Shown one piece after another: positions 16,465 to 28,322 of a stretch of DNA of 64,000 nt. Positions within the stretch are counted from its first letter, which is position 1, and every line of letters begins with the position of its first letter. The DNA comes from Nocardioides houyundeii (GTDB lineage: Bacteria; Actinomycetota; Actinomycetes; Propionibacteriales; Nocardioidaceae): positions 3,348,001 to 3,412,000 of the forward strand of contig NZ_CP025581.1 in the NCBI RefSeq assembly GCF_002865585.1, in the 5' to 3' direction. Position numbers and translations under genes: made by a program. The notes under the pieces are model-generated. The model did no database searches. It worked only from the letters and a program-made list of their open reading frames with translations, and was not told where the DNA came from.

Positions 16465-19400
16465 TCAGTCCAGCGGCAGCAGCACCGCACCCGCGTGCGC
16501 CGGCAGCTCGACGCCACCGGGCACGACCGTCGCGCCCGCCGGAGTCGCCCAGCGCAGCGTGTGGTCCTCGCCCAGGTCGACCGTCTGGGCCTCGTCGGCG
16601 AGGTTGACCACCACCGCGACCCGGCCCCGGCGCATCACGAACCAGCGCGCCTCCTCGTCGTAGGAGCAGACGGTGCTGCGCATGTCCGGGTCGGTGATCT
16701 CGAGCAGCTCCCGGCGCAACCCCGCCAGCTCCCGGTAGACCGCCAGCAGCCGGGCGTGACGCCCCTGTGCCTGCTCGTCCCAGTCCAGCTTGGAGGAGGT
16801 GAACGTCTGCGGGTCCTGGGGGTCCGGGACGGTGCTCGGGTCCCAGTCCATCCGCACGAACTCCTCGAGCCGGCCCTCGCTGACGATCCGGCCGAGCTCG
16901 GTCTCCGGGTGGGAGGTGAAGAAGACGAACGGCGTCGAGGCCGCCCACTCCTCCCCCTGGAAGAGCATCGGGGTGAACGGACCGGTCAACGTGAGCAACG
17001 CCGCCACGGCCAGCTGGTCCTCGTCCAGGTGGGCCGTGAGCCGGTCGCCCGCCGCACGGTTCCCGATCTGGTCGTGGTTCTGGTTGGCCACCACCAGCCG
17101 CCACGCGGGCATCGTCGCGGTGTCGATCGGCTTGCCGTGCTCGCGGTCCCGGAACGAGGAGAACGTGCCGTCGTGGAAGAACCCGCGCTCGCAGACCTTC
17201 GCCAGTGCCGCGAGCGGCTCGAAGTCGGCGTAGTAGCCGGTCGTCTCACCGGTCAGCGCCACGTGCACCGCGTGGTGGAAGTCGTCGCTCCACTGCGCGT
17301 CCAGCCCGTAGCCGCCACCCTCGCGGGGAGTGATCAGCGTGGGGTCGTTGAGGTCGGACTCCGCGATCAGCGTCAGCGGTCGGCGCTGGTGCGCCGAGAG
17401 CCGGGCCGCCAGCACCGCCATCTCCTCCAGCAGGTGGGTCTGGGAGGTGTCCTGCAGGGCGTGCACGGCGTCGAGCCGCAGCCCGTCGACGTGGTAGTCG
17501 GTGAACCACATCGCCAGGTTGTCCAGGATGTAGGCCCGCACCTCGTCGCTGCCCTCACGGTCCAGGTTGACCAGGTCGCCCCAGGTGTTGCGCCCCTCGG
17601 TCAGGTACGGCGCGAACTGCGGCAGGTAGTTCCCCGAGGGCCCGAGGTGGTTGTAGACCACGTCCTGGATGACGCCGATGCCGGCCGCGTGGCAGGCGTC
17701 GACGAACCGCTGGTAGGCCGCGGGACCGCCGTACGCCTCGTGGACGGTGAACCAGGCGACACCGTCGTACCCCCAGTTGTGGACGCCGTTGAAGCCGTTG
17801 ACCGGGAGCAGCTCGACGAAGTCGACGCCGATCTCCTTCAGGTGCGGCAGCCGGGTGGTGGCCGCGTCCAGGGTGCCCTCGGGCGTGAAGGTGCCCAGGT
17901 GCAGCTCGTAGATGACCGAGCCGGCGAGCTGCCGACCCGTCCACCCCGCGTCGTCCCAGCGGTACGTCGTGGGGTCGAAGGTGCGCGAGAGCGCGTGCAC
18001 CCCGTGCGGCAGCCGCCGCGACCTCGGGTCGGGCAGCACCTGGTCGGCGCCGTCGATCCGGTAGCCGTAGTCGGTCTCGCCCAGCGGCTCGGGTCCGACC
18101 GGGGCCCACCAGTCGTCCTCGCCCCGCTCCATCGGCACGGTCCGGGTGTGCTCGGCGTTGCCGGCATCGCCGAGCGCGACCACCAGCTCCAGGGTCTCGG
18201 CGCGCGGGGCCCAGACGTCGAAGCGTCCGCGACCCTGCTCGCCCTCGGGCACCAGCAGCGCGACCGGGTAGTCGGCCAGCAGGTGGGCCACCTCGACCTG
18301 CCCGTCGCTGTCGGGGCGGACCCGGCGGCCGGTGAGCAGGTCGCGCCACTGACCCGGCGGCACCGCGAGCGTGGTCTCGCCCCAGCCACCGCGCCGCACC
18401 AGGCCCACCGGGAGCCGGGTGGCCACGGTGATCGCGCCGCCACCCTCGGTGCCACCCTCGCTGCCTCGGTCGAAGGCGAGCACGTGGTCCTCCGCGGGGC
18501 CGCTCGCGGTCAGCGCGGTGTAGCCGTCGAACCACTCCGGGTGGTCCCGCCTGGCGGTGAGCGCCAGGTGGGTGAGCAGCAGCTTGACCGCACCGTCGTC
18601 GTCCGCGTGGGCCCGGACGTGGGGCCGCACCCCGGCACGCAGCTCCTTGAGCCGGGCGATCCGCTCCTCGAAGTCCACGGGGCGACGGTTGTCGGGGTCG
18701 ACCAGGCTCTGCTCCCACAGCTCGCTGCCCTGGTAGACGTCGGGCGCGCCGGGGATGGTCAGCCCGATCAGCTTGGCGCTCAGCGAGTTGATCCAGCCGG
18801 CGGCCGCGACCGCCTCGAGCAGCTCGGAGAGGACCTGGCGGACCTGCTCGTCGTCGAAGGCGGCGTCGACGCAGGCGTGCACGGCCGCCTCGAACTCGGC
18901 CTCCGGGGCGGTCCAGGTGGTGTTGTCCCCGGCCTCCCGCATCGCCTTCTCGGCGTAGCCGTGCAGCCGGGCGCGGTAGGTGTCCTCGACGGAGCCTTCG
19001 ACCATCGCTGGCCAGGCGCCGAGCACCGCCTGCCACAGCAGGCTGGCGAAGCCGGCGTCCGGCACCGGGACCAGCTCGAGCAGCCGGGTCAGGGCGGCGT
19101 CCCAGACCTCGGGGATCTCGGCGAGCACGCTGATCCGGGCGCGGACGTCCTCACCGCGCTTGGTGTCGTGGGTGGAGGCGGCCGTCATCGCGTGCGGCCA
19201 GTGCTCGGCGCGCATCGCCATCGCCTCGTGGAACGACGACGGCGCGAGCGCGAACACGCTCGGGTCGCCGCCCACCTCGTTGAGCGAGGTCAGCCGCGAC
19301 CAGCGGTAGAAGGCGCAGTCCTCCACGCCCTTGGCCATCACCATGCCGCTGGTCTGCTGGAACCGCTTGGTCGGGTCGGCGGCACCGTCGGAGAGCACCG

Positions 19401-20678
19401 GGGTGAGCACGTCCAGCACCTCGGCCAGGTCGGGCCGGTGCGTCCGGGCACCGGCCAGGGCGTGGTCCAGGTGCTCGTGTCCCTCGGGGAGGTAGGAGCG
19501 GTAGACGGGGAAACAGGCGATGACCTCGGCGATCGCGTCCTCGACCCGGTCCAGCGCCGGGGCGGCGTGGCCCTGGGTGGTCAGCACGTGCACCGCCTCG
19601 CGGCTGATCCGCGCGACCTCGGACCCCAGGATGCCGTCGGCGACCTCGCGCTTGGTGCCGTGGATCAGCGCCGGCCAGTCCACGGCCTGGCCCCGCAGGC
19701 GGGTCTCCAGCGCGTCCAGCGGGGCTTCTCCGGCCGGGTCCACCAGCACCCGGTCGACGAGTGCCATCGCGTCGTAGCCGGTGGTGCCGGCGGTCGCCCA
19801 GGAGCGCGGCAGCTCCTCACCGGGCTCGGTGATCTTCTCCACCAGCACGTAGGCGCCGCCGGTGAGCTCGGCCAGGTCGTCGAGGTACTTCGCCGGGTCG
19901 CGCAGGCCGTCCGGGTGGTCCACGCGCAGACCATCGACCAGTCCCTCGTCGAACCAGCGCCTGATCTCGGCGTGGCTCCGCTCGAACCACTCCGGCTCCT
20001 CGACCCGGATCGCGGCGAGGGTGTTGACGGCGAAGAAGCGGCGGTAGTTGAGCTCGGCGTCGGCCCGCTTCCAGTGCACCAGCTCGTAGTGCTGGCGGGA
20101 GTGGACGTCGTTCGCGTCCTCGCCCTCCAGGCCGGTGTCGTGGGCGGTTCCGGGCGCCAGCGGGAACCGCTGGTCGTGGTAGTGCAGCTCGCCGCCCAGG
20201 ACGCGCAGGTTCTCGATCCGGGTCTCGCCCGCCTCGGTCTCGGTGAGGTCGTCGTCGCCGATGACGGGGATCCGCAGCCGGCCCCCGCCGGCGTCCCAGT
20301 CGATGTCGAAGGCCCCGGCGTACGGCGACTCCGGGCCGTGGGTGAGCACGTGCCACCACCACTCGTTCTCCCACGGGCGGGCCACCCCCACGTGGTTGGG
20401 CACGATGTCGACGAGCACGCCCATGCCCAGGCGCCGGGCCTCGGCGGAGAGGGCGCTCAGGCCCGAGGCGCGACCCCGCGAGGGGTCGATCGCCCGGTGG
20501 TCGGCCACGTCGTACCCGTGGTTGCTGCCGGACTCCGAGGCCAGCAGCGGCGACAGGTAGACCCAGTCGACCCCGAGCTCGTGGAGGTAGGCCAGGGTCC
20601 GGGCGGCCTGCAGGAGGTCGAACTCCTCGGTGATCTGCAGCCGGTAGGTGCTCGTCGGCACCCGGGGCGAGCCGGCCA

Positions 20679-20679
<1 letters not shown>
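16465..20679 (-). CDS. treY-treZ: Fused maltooligosyl trehalose synthase / trehalohydrolase (TreY-TreZ)
   Basis: 1404 aa carrying both enzymes that make trehalose from glycogen ends. Residues 1 to about 812 are TreY, which turns the terminal alpha-1,4 link into alpha,alpha-1,1: [12 protein letters not shown], catalytic [12 protein letters not shown] (Asp near 254), VLVEKI (Glu near 281), [15 protein letters not shown]. Residues from about 818 are TreZ, which releases trehalose: [27 protein letters not shown] (Asp near 1070), LIAESDLND (Glu near 1107), QNHDQIGNR (Asp near 1203). Both halves are full length. Normally these are separate genes. Here no minus-strand frame has a stop between about 17838 and 18455, which spans the junction near 18230, so a one-base error cannot explain the fusion. 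The ATG overlaps the glgX stop (TGATG). Confidence 0.85.
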
Positions 20680-22882
<2,203 letters not shown>

Positions 22883-23005
22883 TGTGGGCTCTCCTCGGAG
22901 ACTCGGCTGCAGGGCACCTGGGGGCGACCTGTTGAACGTTCCAAGTTACCCAGAGGGTGATTCCGCAAACCTCGCCCCGCGGGATCTGCAGTAGGGTCTG
23001 CGGCC

Positions 23006-23266
23006 GTGAGCAACAACGAGGGTGGACAGCTGCGCAGGGACGCCCAGGACGCCGGGGGCATGCTCTGGGACGACGCCAAGCACATGCTGGCGATGGCGCT
23101 TCCCGTGGTGCTGGGCGCGGTGATCGGCTACCTGGTGGCCGAGGTCACAGGGCTCTTCATCGGCGCCGGCATCGGCGTGCTGCTGGTCGGCCTCTACCTG
23201 CTGTGGGGCGCGGTCGGTCTGCTCCGGGACCTCGTGCGCTGGATCCGGGGTCGGCGCTCGGCCTGA
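23006..23266 (+). CDS. Small membrane protein, unknown function
   Basis: 86 aa beginning (GTG) SNNEGGQLRRDAQDAGGMLW. A polar N-terminus is followed by two closely spaced helices (HMLAMALPVVLGAVIGYLVA and GLFIGAGIGVLLVGLYLLWG) and an Arg-rich tail ending RWIRGRRSA, consistent with a two-pass membrane protein with both ends inside. A TAGGGT -10-like hexamer (22992-22997) ends 8 bases before the GTG, suggesting little or no leader. It is divergent from glgX and convergent with the WXG-like gene. No family recognised. Confidence 0.6.
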   Translation: MSNNEGGQLRRDAQDAGGMLWDDAKHMLAMALPVVLGAVIGYLVAEVTGLFIGAGIGVLLVGLYLLWGAVGLLRDLVRWIRGRRSA

Positions 23267-23281
23267 GCCCGGCCGGCTCGG

Positions 23282-24034
23282 CTAGACCCGTCCGCCGTCG
23301 ATCGGGGCAGGCATGTTCTTGTCGAAGTGGATCTCCCCCAGGTCGAACAACGGGTCCCGCCACTTGGCGTCCAGCCCGGTGACCGCCTTGACCAGCGGCG
23401 TCTGCACAGTCGCCTTGAACGCGAAGGCCTTCTTGAAGCCCAGGGCCTTGACCCACGCCTGGTAGGACTTGATCATCGCGGCGATGTTCTTCAGCGCCGT
23501 GGCCACCTTGGTCAGCAGGGTGGCGATCTTGGCGCCGGTGACGCCGGCCTTGGCGGCGGCAGCAGCGGCACCCGCCGCGGCACTGGCGCCGAAGGTGAAG
23601 ATGGCACCGGCCGCACCCACCGCCAGCGAGATCGCCGCCCACTCGATGAGCTCGAAGATGAGCTCCTTGACCAGCTGCTCGACGTTGCGCACCTCCGTGG
23701 CGGCGGAGTCGAGGAAGCCGGCGACGCCCTTCACCTGGCCGGCCATCGAGGAGATCGCCTCGGCCACCTCCTGGACCTTCGCGAGGTAGGCCTCCTGCGC
23801 CTCGCCCTGCCAGCCCCCGTCGAGGGCGGCGACGGACTGCCGCTGGTAGGACGCCAGGTTGCTCAGCGACTCCGACATGCCGCGCCACTGGGCCGCCACG
23901 TCGTTGACCGCCTCCGGCTGGCCCACCACCGAGTCCCACTTCTCCACCAGCGGGTTGACCAGCGGCTTCATGACGCCGTAGATCTCGCTCAGGAGACCCG
24001 ACATCCAGCCCTCGGCCTCGTCCCATGCCCCCAT
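23282..24034 (-). CDS. WXG-like (type VII secretion-associated) protein
   Basis: 250 aa. An N-terminal four-helix-type region carries the WxG hallmark in ALDGGWQGEAQEAYLAKV (about residues 90-107), as in WXG100/PPE-like substrates. A hydrophobic Gly/Ala-rich middle follows (AAISLAVGAAGAIFTFGASA), then a basic C-terminal part with FDLGEIHFDKNMPAPIDGGRV. There is no signal peptide. It is the third gene of a tight trio (YbaB-like, EspC-like, this one), 2 bases after the second. No ESX ATPase or membrane component lies in the window, so secretion is inferred from the motif only. Confidence 0.65.
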   Translation of the reverse strand: MGAWDEAEGWMSGLLSEIYGVMKPLVNPLVEKWDSVVGQPEAVNDVAAQWRGMSESLSNLASYQRQSVAALDGGWQGEAQEAYLAKVQEVAEAISSMAGQVKGVAGFLDSAATEVRNVEQLVKELIFELIEWAAISLAVGAAGAIFTFGASAAAGAAAAAAKAGVTGAKIATLLTKVATALKNIAAMIKSYQAWVKALGFKKAFAFKATVQTPLVKAVTGLDAKWRDPLFDLGEIHFDKNMPAPIDGGRV

Positions 24035-24036
24035 GC

Positions 24037-24354
24037 TCAGGCCCCCAGCATCTGGTTGAAGTGGTCTGCCACAGCCTCGTCGACCTGGCTGAAGTGGCCC
24101 TTGACCATCTCCAGGGTCTCCGAGAGCGCCTCACAGGTCTGCTGCAGGGCCGCGAGGCTGACCCGGGTGGCCTCCGTGGCGTCGGCGAACCCGGTGACGA
24201 TCTCCTCGGACGGCAGGATCTTGCCCAGCGTGCCGGGGACGAGGACCGCCTCCTGTCGCACCTGCTCGATCTTGCCGGTGTACGTCGCGGCCTGGGCCTG
24301 CGCCTCGGCCGCCTGCTCCATCACGGAGTAGCGCACCAGGAACACGCCGGCCAT
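24037..24354 (-). CDS. EspC-like / type VII secretion target-like small helical protein
   Basis: 105 aa, predominantly helical, starting MAGVFLVRYSVMEQAAEAQA. Long amphipathic helices with a central Pro/Gly break (LVPGTLGKILPSEEIV) resemble the EspC/DUF2580-type helical-hairpin proteins linked to type VII secretion, but no clear WxG is present. The ATG overlaps the upstream YbaB-like stop by 1 base (TGATG) and the stop is 2 bases before the next gene. Position in the trio supports a chaperone-like or co-secreted role; this is inference. Confidence 0.55.
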   Translation of the reverse strand: MAGVFLVRYSVMEQAAEAQAQAATYTGKIEQVRQEAVLVPGTLGKILPSEEIVTGFADATEATRVSLAALQQTCEALSETLEMVKGHFSQVDEAVADHFNQMLGA

Positions 24355-24746
24355 CAGCGCTGCCCCCGCAGCACGTCGATCTGCTCGCGCACGTCGGCGA
24401 CGTCGGTGGCCGAGGCGGTGCCGCGCATCATCGCGTCCAGCTGCTCCTCGCCGATGACCGGTCCCACGATGGCCTTCAGCTGCTCCGACGCGCGCACGGT
24501 CGCGGTGGCCACCGCGCTCATCACCAGGGCGGCGAGCTCGCTCCCGGACAGGGACATCGCACTGTCGCTGATCTGGAGGTCGGTGGGCATCCCGGCCGGG
24601 GTGACCCGCACCCGGACGCGGCCCTGGCCGGACTCGGCCTCGCCCGACACCGCAGCCAGCCGCTGCTGCATCTCCGCGATGTTCTCCAGCTGGCGCAGGC
24701 TCTCGGCCCGGGCCTGCTCGACCCAGCCGTCGGATCCCTGTGTCAT
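24354..24746 (-). CDS. YbaB/EbfC family protein
   Basis: 130 aa with the YbaB/EbfC layout: N-terminal helix (ESLRQLENIAEMQQRLAAVSG), beta region (GRVRVRVTPAGMPTDLQIS), then a C-terminal helix (LAALVMSAVATATVRASEQL). Classic members bind the nucleoid, but diverged versions head WXG/EspC-type clusters in Actinobacteria, and this copy is first in such a trio. No DNA-binding claim can be made from sequence alone. Confidence 0.7.
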   Translation of the reverse strand: MTQGSDGWVEQARAESLRQLENIAEMQQRLAAVSGEAESGQGRVRVRVTPAGMPTDLQISDSAMSLSGSELAALVMSAVATATVRASEQLKAIVGPVIGEEQLDAMMRGTASATDVADVREQIDVLRGQR

Positions 24747-24844
24747 GGCGTGTCTCGTCTCCGTCCGGGTGGGCTGCTGCGGTCCCAGCCGCGTCTACCC
24801 ACCCGCGAGCCGGCCGAAACGCGACCCGGCGCGGCCGGTCGGGA

Positions 24845-25549
24845 TCAGCCGCCGTTGGGGTGCCGGTCCACGACCTCGCGGGCCACGTCGACGAGCTTGC
24901 GGTTGAGGTCCTGGGAGGCACGCTTGAGCAGGTCCAGGGCAGCGTCCTCGGACAGGTCGTGGGTGGCCATCAGCAAGCCGATCGCCTTGCCGATCTCGCG
25001 GTTGCTGTGCAGGCCGTTGAGCAGGGTGTCGGCGCGATGGTTCTGGGCCGCCGCGCTCAGGGCGACCGACGCGAACGAGGCCAGCACCACGCCGAGGTCG
25101 GCGGAGGCTCCGGCGAACCCTCCGGGAGTGTCGGAGAACAGGTTCAGCGAGCCCGCCTTCCGCGGGCCGACCAGCACCCGGTAGCCGATCATCCCGCGGA
25201 CCGGGGTGTGCGCCAGGACCAGACGACTGAGCTCGGGCCAGGTCGGATTGACCGTGAGGTCCGCGTCGACCTGGTAGGAGTCGGTGACGATGGCGTCGTA
25301 GCAGGGACCGTCGCGCAGGGCGCTCTCGAAGCCGTCGATCTGCTCCGCGTACTGGTCGGTGGCGCCGTGCGGCGTCAGGGTGCCGCCGGCGGTGAGCGTG
25401 CTGATGGAGGCGTGGTCGCAGTTGGGGATGACCTGCACCGCGGTCTTGCAGATCGCGGCGTACACGCCCTCGTAGTCCGGGCTCACGTAGACGACCTCGG
25501 CCAGGGCCGCCAGGGCCGCCGCGGCGTCCGGGGGTAGTTGCTGGTTCAC
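24845..25549 (-). CDS. GAF-ANTAR transcription antitermination regulator
   Basis: 234 aa RNA-binding signalling protein. A GAF domain occupies residues 15-165 (VYAAICKTAVQVIPNCDHAS, GPCYDAIVTDSYQVDADL, GYRVLVGPRKAGSLNLFSD). The ANTAR domain fills the C-terminus (ADTLLNGLHSNREIGKAIGL, then DLSEDAALDLLKRASQDLN), with the conserved A-x-G-x-L-M pattern. ANTAR domains bind paired RNA hairpins to prevent termination. Start is GTG at 25549 (VNQQLPPDAA). Divergent from the PAS/PP2C gene, with which it may share a stress-sensing role. Confidence 0.85.
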   Translation of the reverse strand: MNQQLPPDAAAALAALAEVVYVSPDYEGVYAAICKTAVQVIPNCDHASISTLTAGGTLTPHGATDQYAEQIDGFESALRDGPCYDAIVTDSYQVDADLTVNPTWPELSRLVLAHTPVRGMIGYRVLVGPRKAGSLNLFSDTPGGFAGASADLGVVLASFASVALSAAAQNHRADTLLNGLHSNREIGKAIGLLMATHDLSEDAALDLLKRASQDLNRKLVDVAREVVDRHPNGG

Positions 25550-25697
25550 GCAGGCAAGTGTGCCTGATCGAGCCTGATCGGTCAGCACTCGCGCGGTGGG
25601 GGGCGGCGTAGGCGGGCACAGCGTCGCGTGAGACGATTGCCCAGTGACCTTCGGGACGAGGCGGTCGCACGACTGAGTAGCGCGCCCCCGCGGAGGA

Positions 25698-28292
25698 TTG
25701 TTGAACCCCGAATTCACCCGACGAACGACACCGCCGGTGCTGGGGCGTGCGGGCTCGACCACCGTCCCGGGTGGCGTCGTCGACGAGCAGGCGCGGGCGG
25801 AGCACGCCCGCCGGATGGCCGGTGACCACCTCGACACCACCAGGCTCAACCGGCTCTGCGAGCTGACCGCCCGACTGCTCTCGACCGGCTCCGCCCAGAT
25901 CTCCATCGTCTCCGACGTCCTGACGGTCGTGGGAGGCGCCGGCGCGTCCCTTCCGCTGGTCGGCACGAGTTCGCCTGCCTCGGACTCCCTGTGCGCGGTC
26001 ACCATGCGCTCCGGCACCGGTCTGGTGGTCCGGGACGCGCCAGTCGATCCCCTGGTCAGCGGACTGCCGCCGGTGGTCTCCGGCACCGTCCGCTCCTACC
26101 TGGGAGTGCCGCTCGCCTCGGGCGGCCACGTGGTGGGGGCCCTGTGCGCCTACGGCACCGACGCACGGGACTGGGACGAGGCCGAGCTGTCCCTGCTGTC
26201 CCTGCTCGCCGAGGCCGTCACCTCCGAGCTCCACCTGGCCGTGCTGGAGGCCAGCTATGCCGAGGACCGGCGGATCTGGCAGCTCGCGGTCGACGCGGGT
26301 GGGGTCGGCGCGTTCGACTGGGACCTGACGACCGGCGAGCTGCGCTGGGACGAGCGACTGCTCGCCCTGTTCGGCATCGCCCGGGAGAGCTTCGGCGGCA
26401 CCATCGAGGCCTTCAACGAGTTCGTGCACCCCGAGGACCGGGATCGGGTGGCGCAGGCGCTGCGCGGCGCGGTCGACACGGTGGGCGCCTTCACCGCGGA
26501 GTACCGGATCGTCCTGCCCGACCGCAGGGTTCGCTGGGTCTCGGCCCGGGGACAGGCCTACGGCGAGGGCGGCACCGCCACCCAGCTGGTGGGCGCGGCG
26601 TTCGACACCACCCTGGTGCAGGAGGGCGAGGCCCGGGTCGCCCGGATCCTGGAGGCGATGCCGAGCGCCTTCTTCCAGCTCGACGACGAGTGGCGCTTCA
26701 CCTACGCCAACGCGGAGGCCGACAAGATCCTGGCCCCCATCGGGTCGGGGGTGGTCGGGGAGATCATCTGGGAGCTCTTCCCGGACGCCGTCGGCTCCCC
26801 GTTCGAGGACAACTACCGGCACGCCGTCCAGACCGGTCAGCCGGTCCAGTTCGAGGCCTACTACCCGCCGCCGCTGGACTCCTGGTACGAGATCAGGGCC
26901 TGGCCCACACCGGACGAGCTGTCGGTCTACTTCCTCGACGTCACCGAGCGTCGCCGCGCCCAGGCCTCGCTGGCGCGCAGCATGGAGCGCGCCGCCCTGC
27001 TGGCGCAGGTCTCGGACTCGCTGTCCGACTCCTTCGACACCATGCAGGCGGTGGGACGACTCGCCCAGCTGATGGTGCCCCGCCTCGCGCAGTGGTGCCT
27101 GATCACGCTGGTCGACGACGCCGACCCCCTCTCGGACCGCAACTGGCGCCGCCACCTGCGCGACATCGGCTACTGGCACGCCACCGAGGAGGGACGGGCG
27201 GTGGTCCAGGCCTACGGCCAGGACCGGATCGCCGCCCTGACCGACGACTCCTTCGTCGCCCAGGTGCTGCGGACCAACGCTCCCGTCCACGTCGCGGCGA
27301 ACGCCACTCCCCTGGTGGCCGCGGTGCTCGTCGAGGGCGCGGCCCGGGACCACTACCTGACCCTGGCGCCGGAGTCGGTGCTGATACTGCCGGTGCGGGG
27401 CCGCGGCCGCACGGTGGGCATCCTCACCCTGGGCCGCGATGCCGAGCAGGGTCCCTTCACCGCCGAGGAGATCGGGACGCTGGAGGAGGCCGCCGCCCGC
27501 GCCGGCCTCGCGCTGGACAACGCCCGCCTCTACGCCGAGCAGCGGGAGCTGGCCGAGGGACTGCAGCGCAGCCTCCTGACCGCGCCGCCGGTCCAGGAGG
27601 GCCTGCAGGTGGCGGTGCGCTACGAGCCGGCCGCGGAGATCGCCCAGGTCGGTGGCGACTGGTACGACGCCTTCCACCAGGCGGACGGCTCCACCGTCGT
27701 GGTCATCGGGGACGTCGTCGGGCACGACACCGACGCCGCGGCCGCCATGGGACAGCTGCGGGCGATGCTGCGGGGCATCGCCGTCACCACCGGAGACGGG
27801 CCCGCGGAGGTGCTGCGCCGGCTCGACCACGCCATGCCGGTGCTGGAGCTGGACACCACCGCGACCTGCGTGATGGCCCGCTTCGACGCGACTCCGCAGG
27901 CCCCGGGCGCGGCCACCACCCGGATGCGCTGGTCCAACGCGGGCCACCCGCCGCCGATGGTCGCACTGACCGGCCCCGACGGGGAGGTCAGCGTCGAGCC
28001 CCTGTGGTCGTCCTCGCCGGACCTGCTCCTGGGCCTGGACCTGGAGACCGAGCGCTCCGAGACCGTCGTCACGCTGCCCCCGGGCGCCATCGTGCTGCTC
28101 TACTCCGACGGCCTGGTGGAGCGGCGCGGCCAGTCCCTCGGTGACGGCATCGAGGAGCTGCGACGCAGCCTGCGGGACCTGGTCTCCTCGGGTCTGGACC
28201 TCGAGGCGATGTGCGACGCGCTGCTGGACCACCTGCTGCCGCTGCGGCGCGAGGACGACGTGGCCATGGTCGCCGTACAGCTCGATCGTTGA
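25698..28292 (+). CDS. PAS/GAF sensor PP2C (SpoIIE-type) serine phosphatase
   Basis: About 864 aa cytoplasmic sensor phosphatase. Domains in order: GAF (about 45-180, SYLGVPLASGGHVVGALCAY), PAS (about 195-310, DAGGVGAFDWDLTTGELRWD), second PAS (about 315-425, AFFQLDDEWRFTYANAEAD), GAF (about 440-620), and a SpoIIE/PP2C domain to the end. Metal-binding acids are present: VGGDWYDAF, VIGDVVGHDTDAAAAMGQ, LYSDGLVERR. Such enzymes dephosphorylate STAS anti-anti-sigma factors; a BldG-like STAS protein is encoded at 58983. The start is uncertain: TTG at 25698 or 25701 follows GGAGG closely, and ATG at 25815 is the alternative. Confidence 0.85.
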   Translation: MLNPEFTRRTTPPVLGRAGSTTVPGGVVDEQARAEHARRMAGDHLDTTRLNRLCELTARLLSTGSAQISIVSDVLTVVGGAGASLPLVGTSSPASDSLCAVTMRSGTGLVVRDAPVDPLVSGLPPVVSGTVRSYLGVPLASGGHVVGALCAYGTDARDWDEAELSLLSLLAEAVTSELHLAVLEASYAEDRRIWQLAVDAGGVGAFDWDLTTGELRWDERLLALFGIARESFGGTIEAFNEFVHPEDRDRVAQALRGAVDTVGAFTAEYRIVLPDRRVRWVSARGQAYGEGGTATQLVGAAFDTTLVQEGEARVARILEAMPSAFFQLDDEWRFTYANAEADKILAPIGSGVVGEIIWELFPDAVGSPFEDNYRHAVQTGQPVQFEAYYPPPLDSWYEIRAWPTPDELSVYFLDVTERRRAQASLARSMERAALLAQVSDSLSDSFDTMQAVGRLAQLMVPRLAQWCLITLVDDADPLSDRNWRRHLRDIGYWHATEEGRAVVQAYGQDRIAALTDDSFVAQVLRTNAPVHVAANATPLVAAVLVEGAARDHYLTLAPESVLILPVRGRGRTVGILTLGRDAEQGPFTAEEIGTLEEAAARAGLALDNARLYAEQRELAEGLQRSLLTAPPVQEGLQVAVRYEPAAEIAQVGGDWYDAFHQADGSTVVVIGDVVGHDTDAAAAMGQLRAMLRGIAVTTGDGPAEVLRRLDHAMPVLELDTTATCVMARFDATPQAPGAATTRMRWSNAGHPPPMVALTGPDGEVSVEPLWSSSPDLLLGLDLETERSETVVTLPPGAIVLLYSDGLVERRGQSLGDGIEELRRSLRDLVSSGLDLEAMCDALLDHLLPLRREDDVAMVAVQLDR

Positions 28293-28322
28293 CACCAGCG
28301 CCGCCCGGCGCTTCCATGAGCC

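Noticed and set aside
19817..20678. C-terminal extension of GlgX into treYZ
   Set aside because: Those 286 or so codons are an out-of-frame reading of treY, and the family ends before this point; explained by one missing base at 20723-20726.
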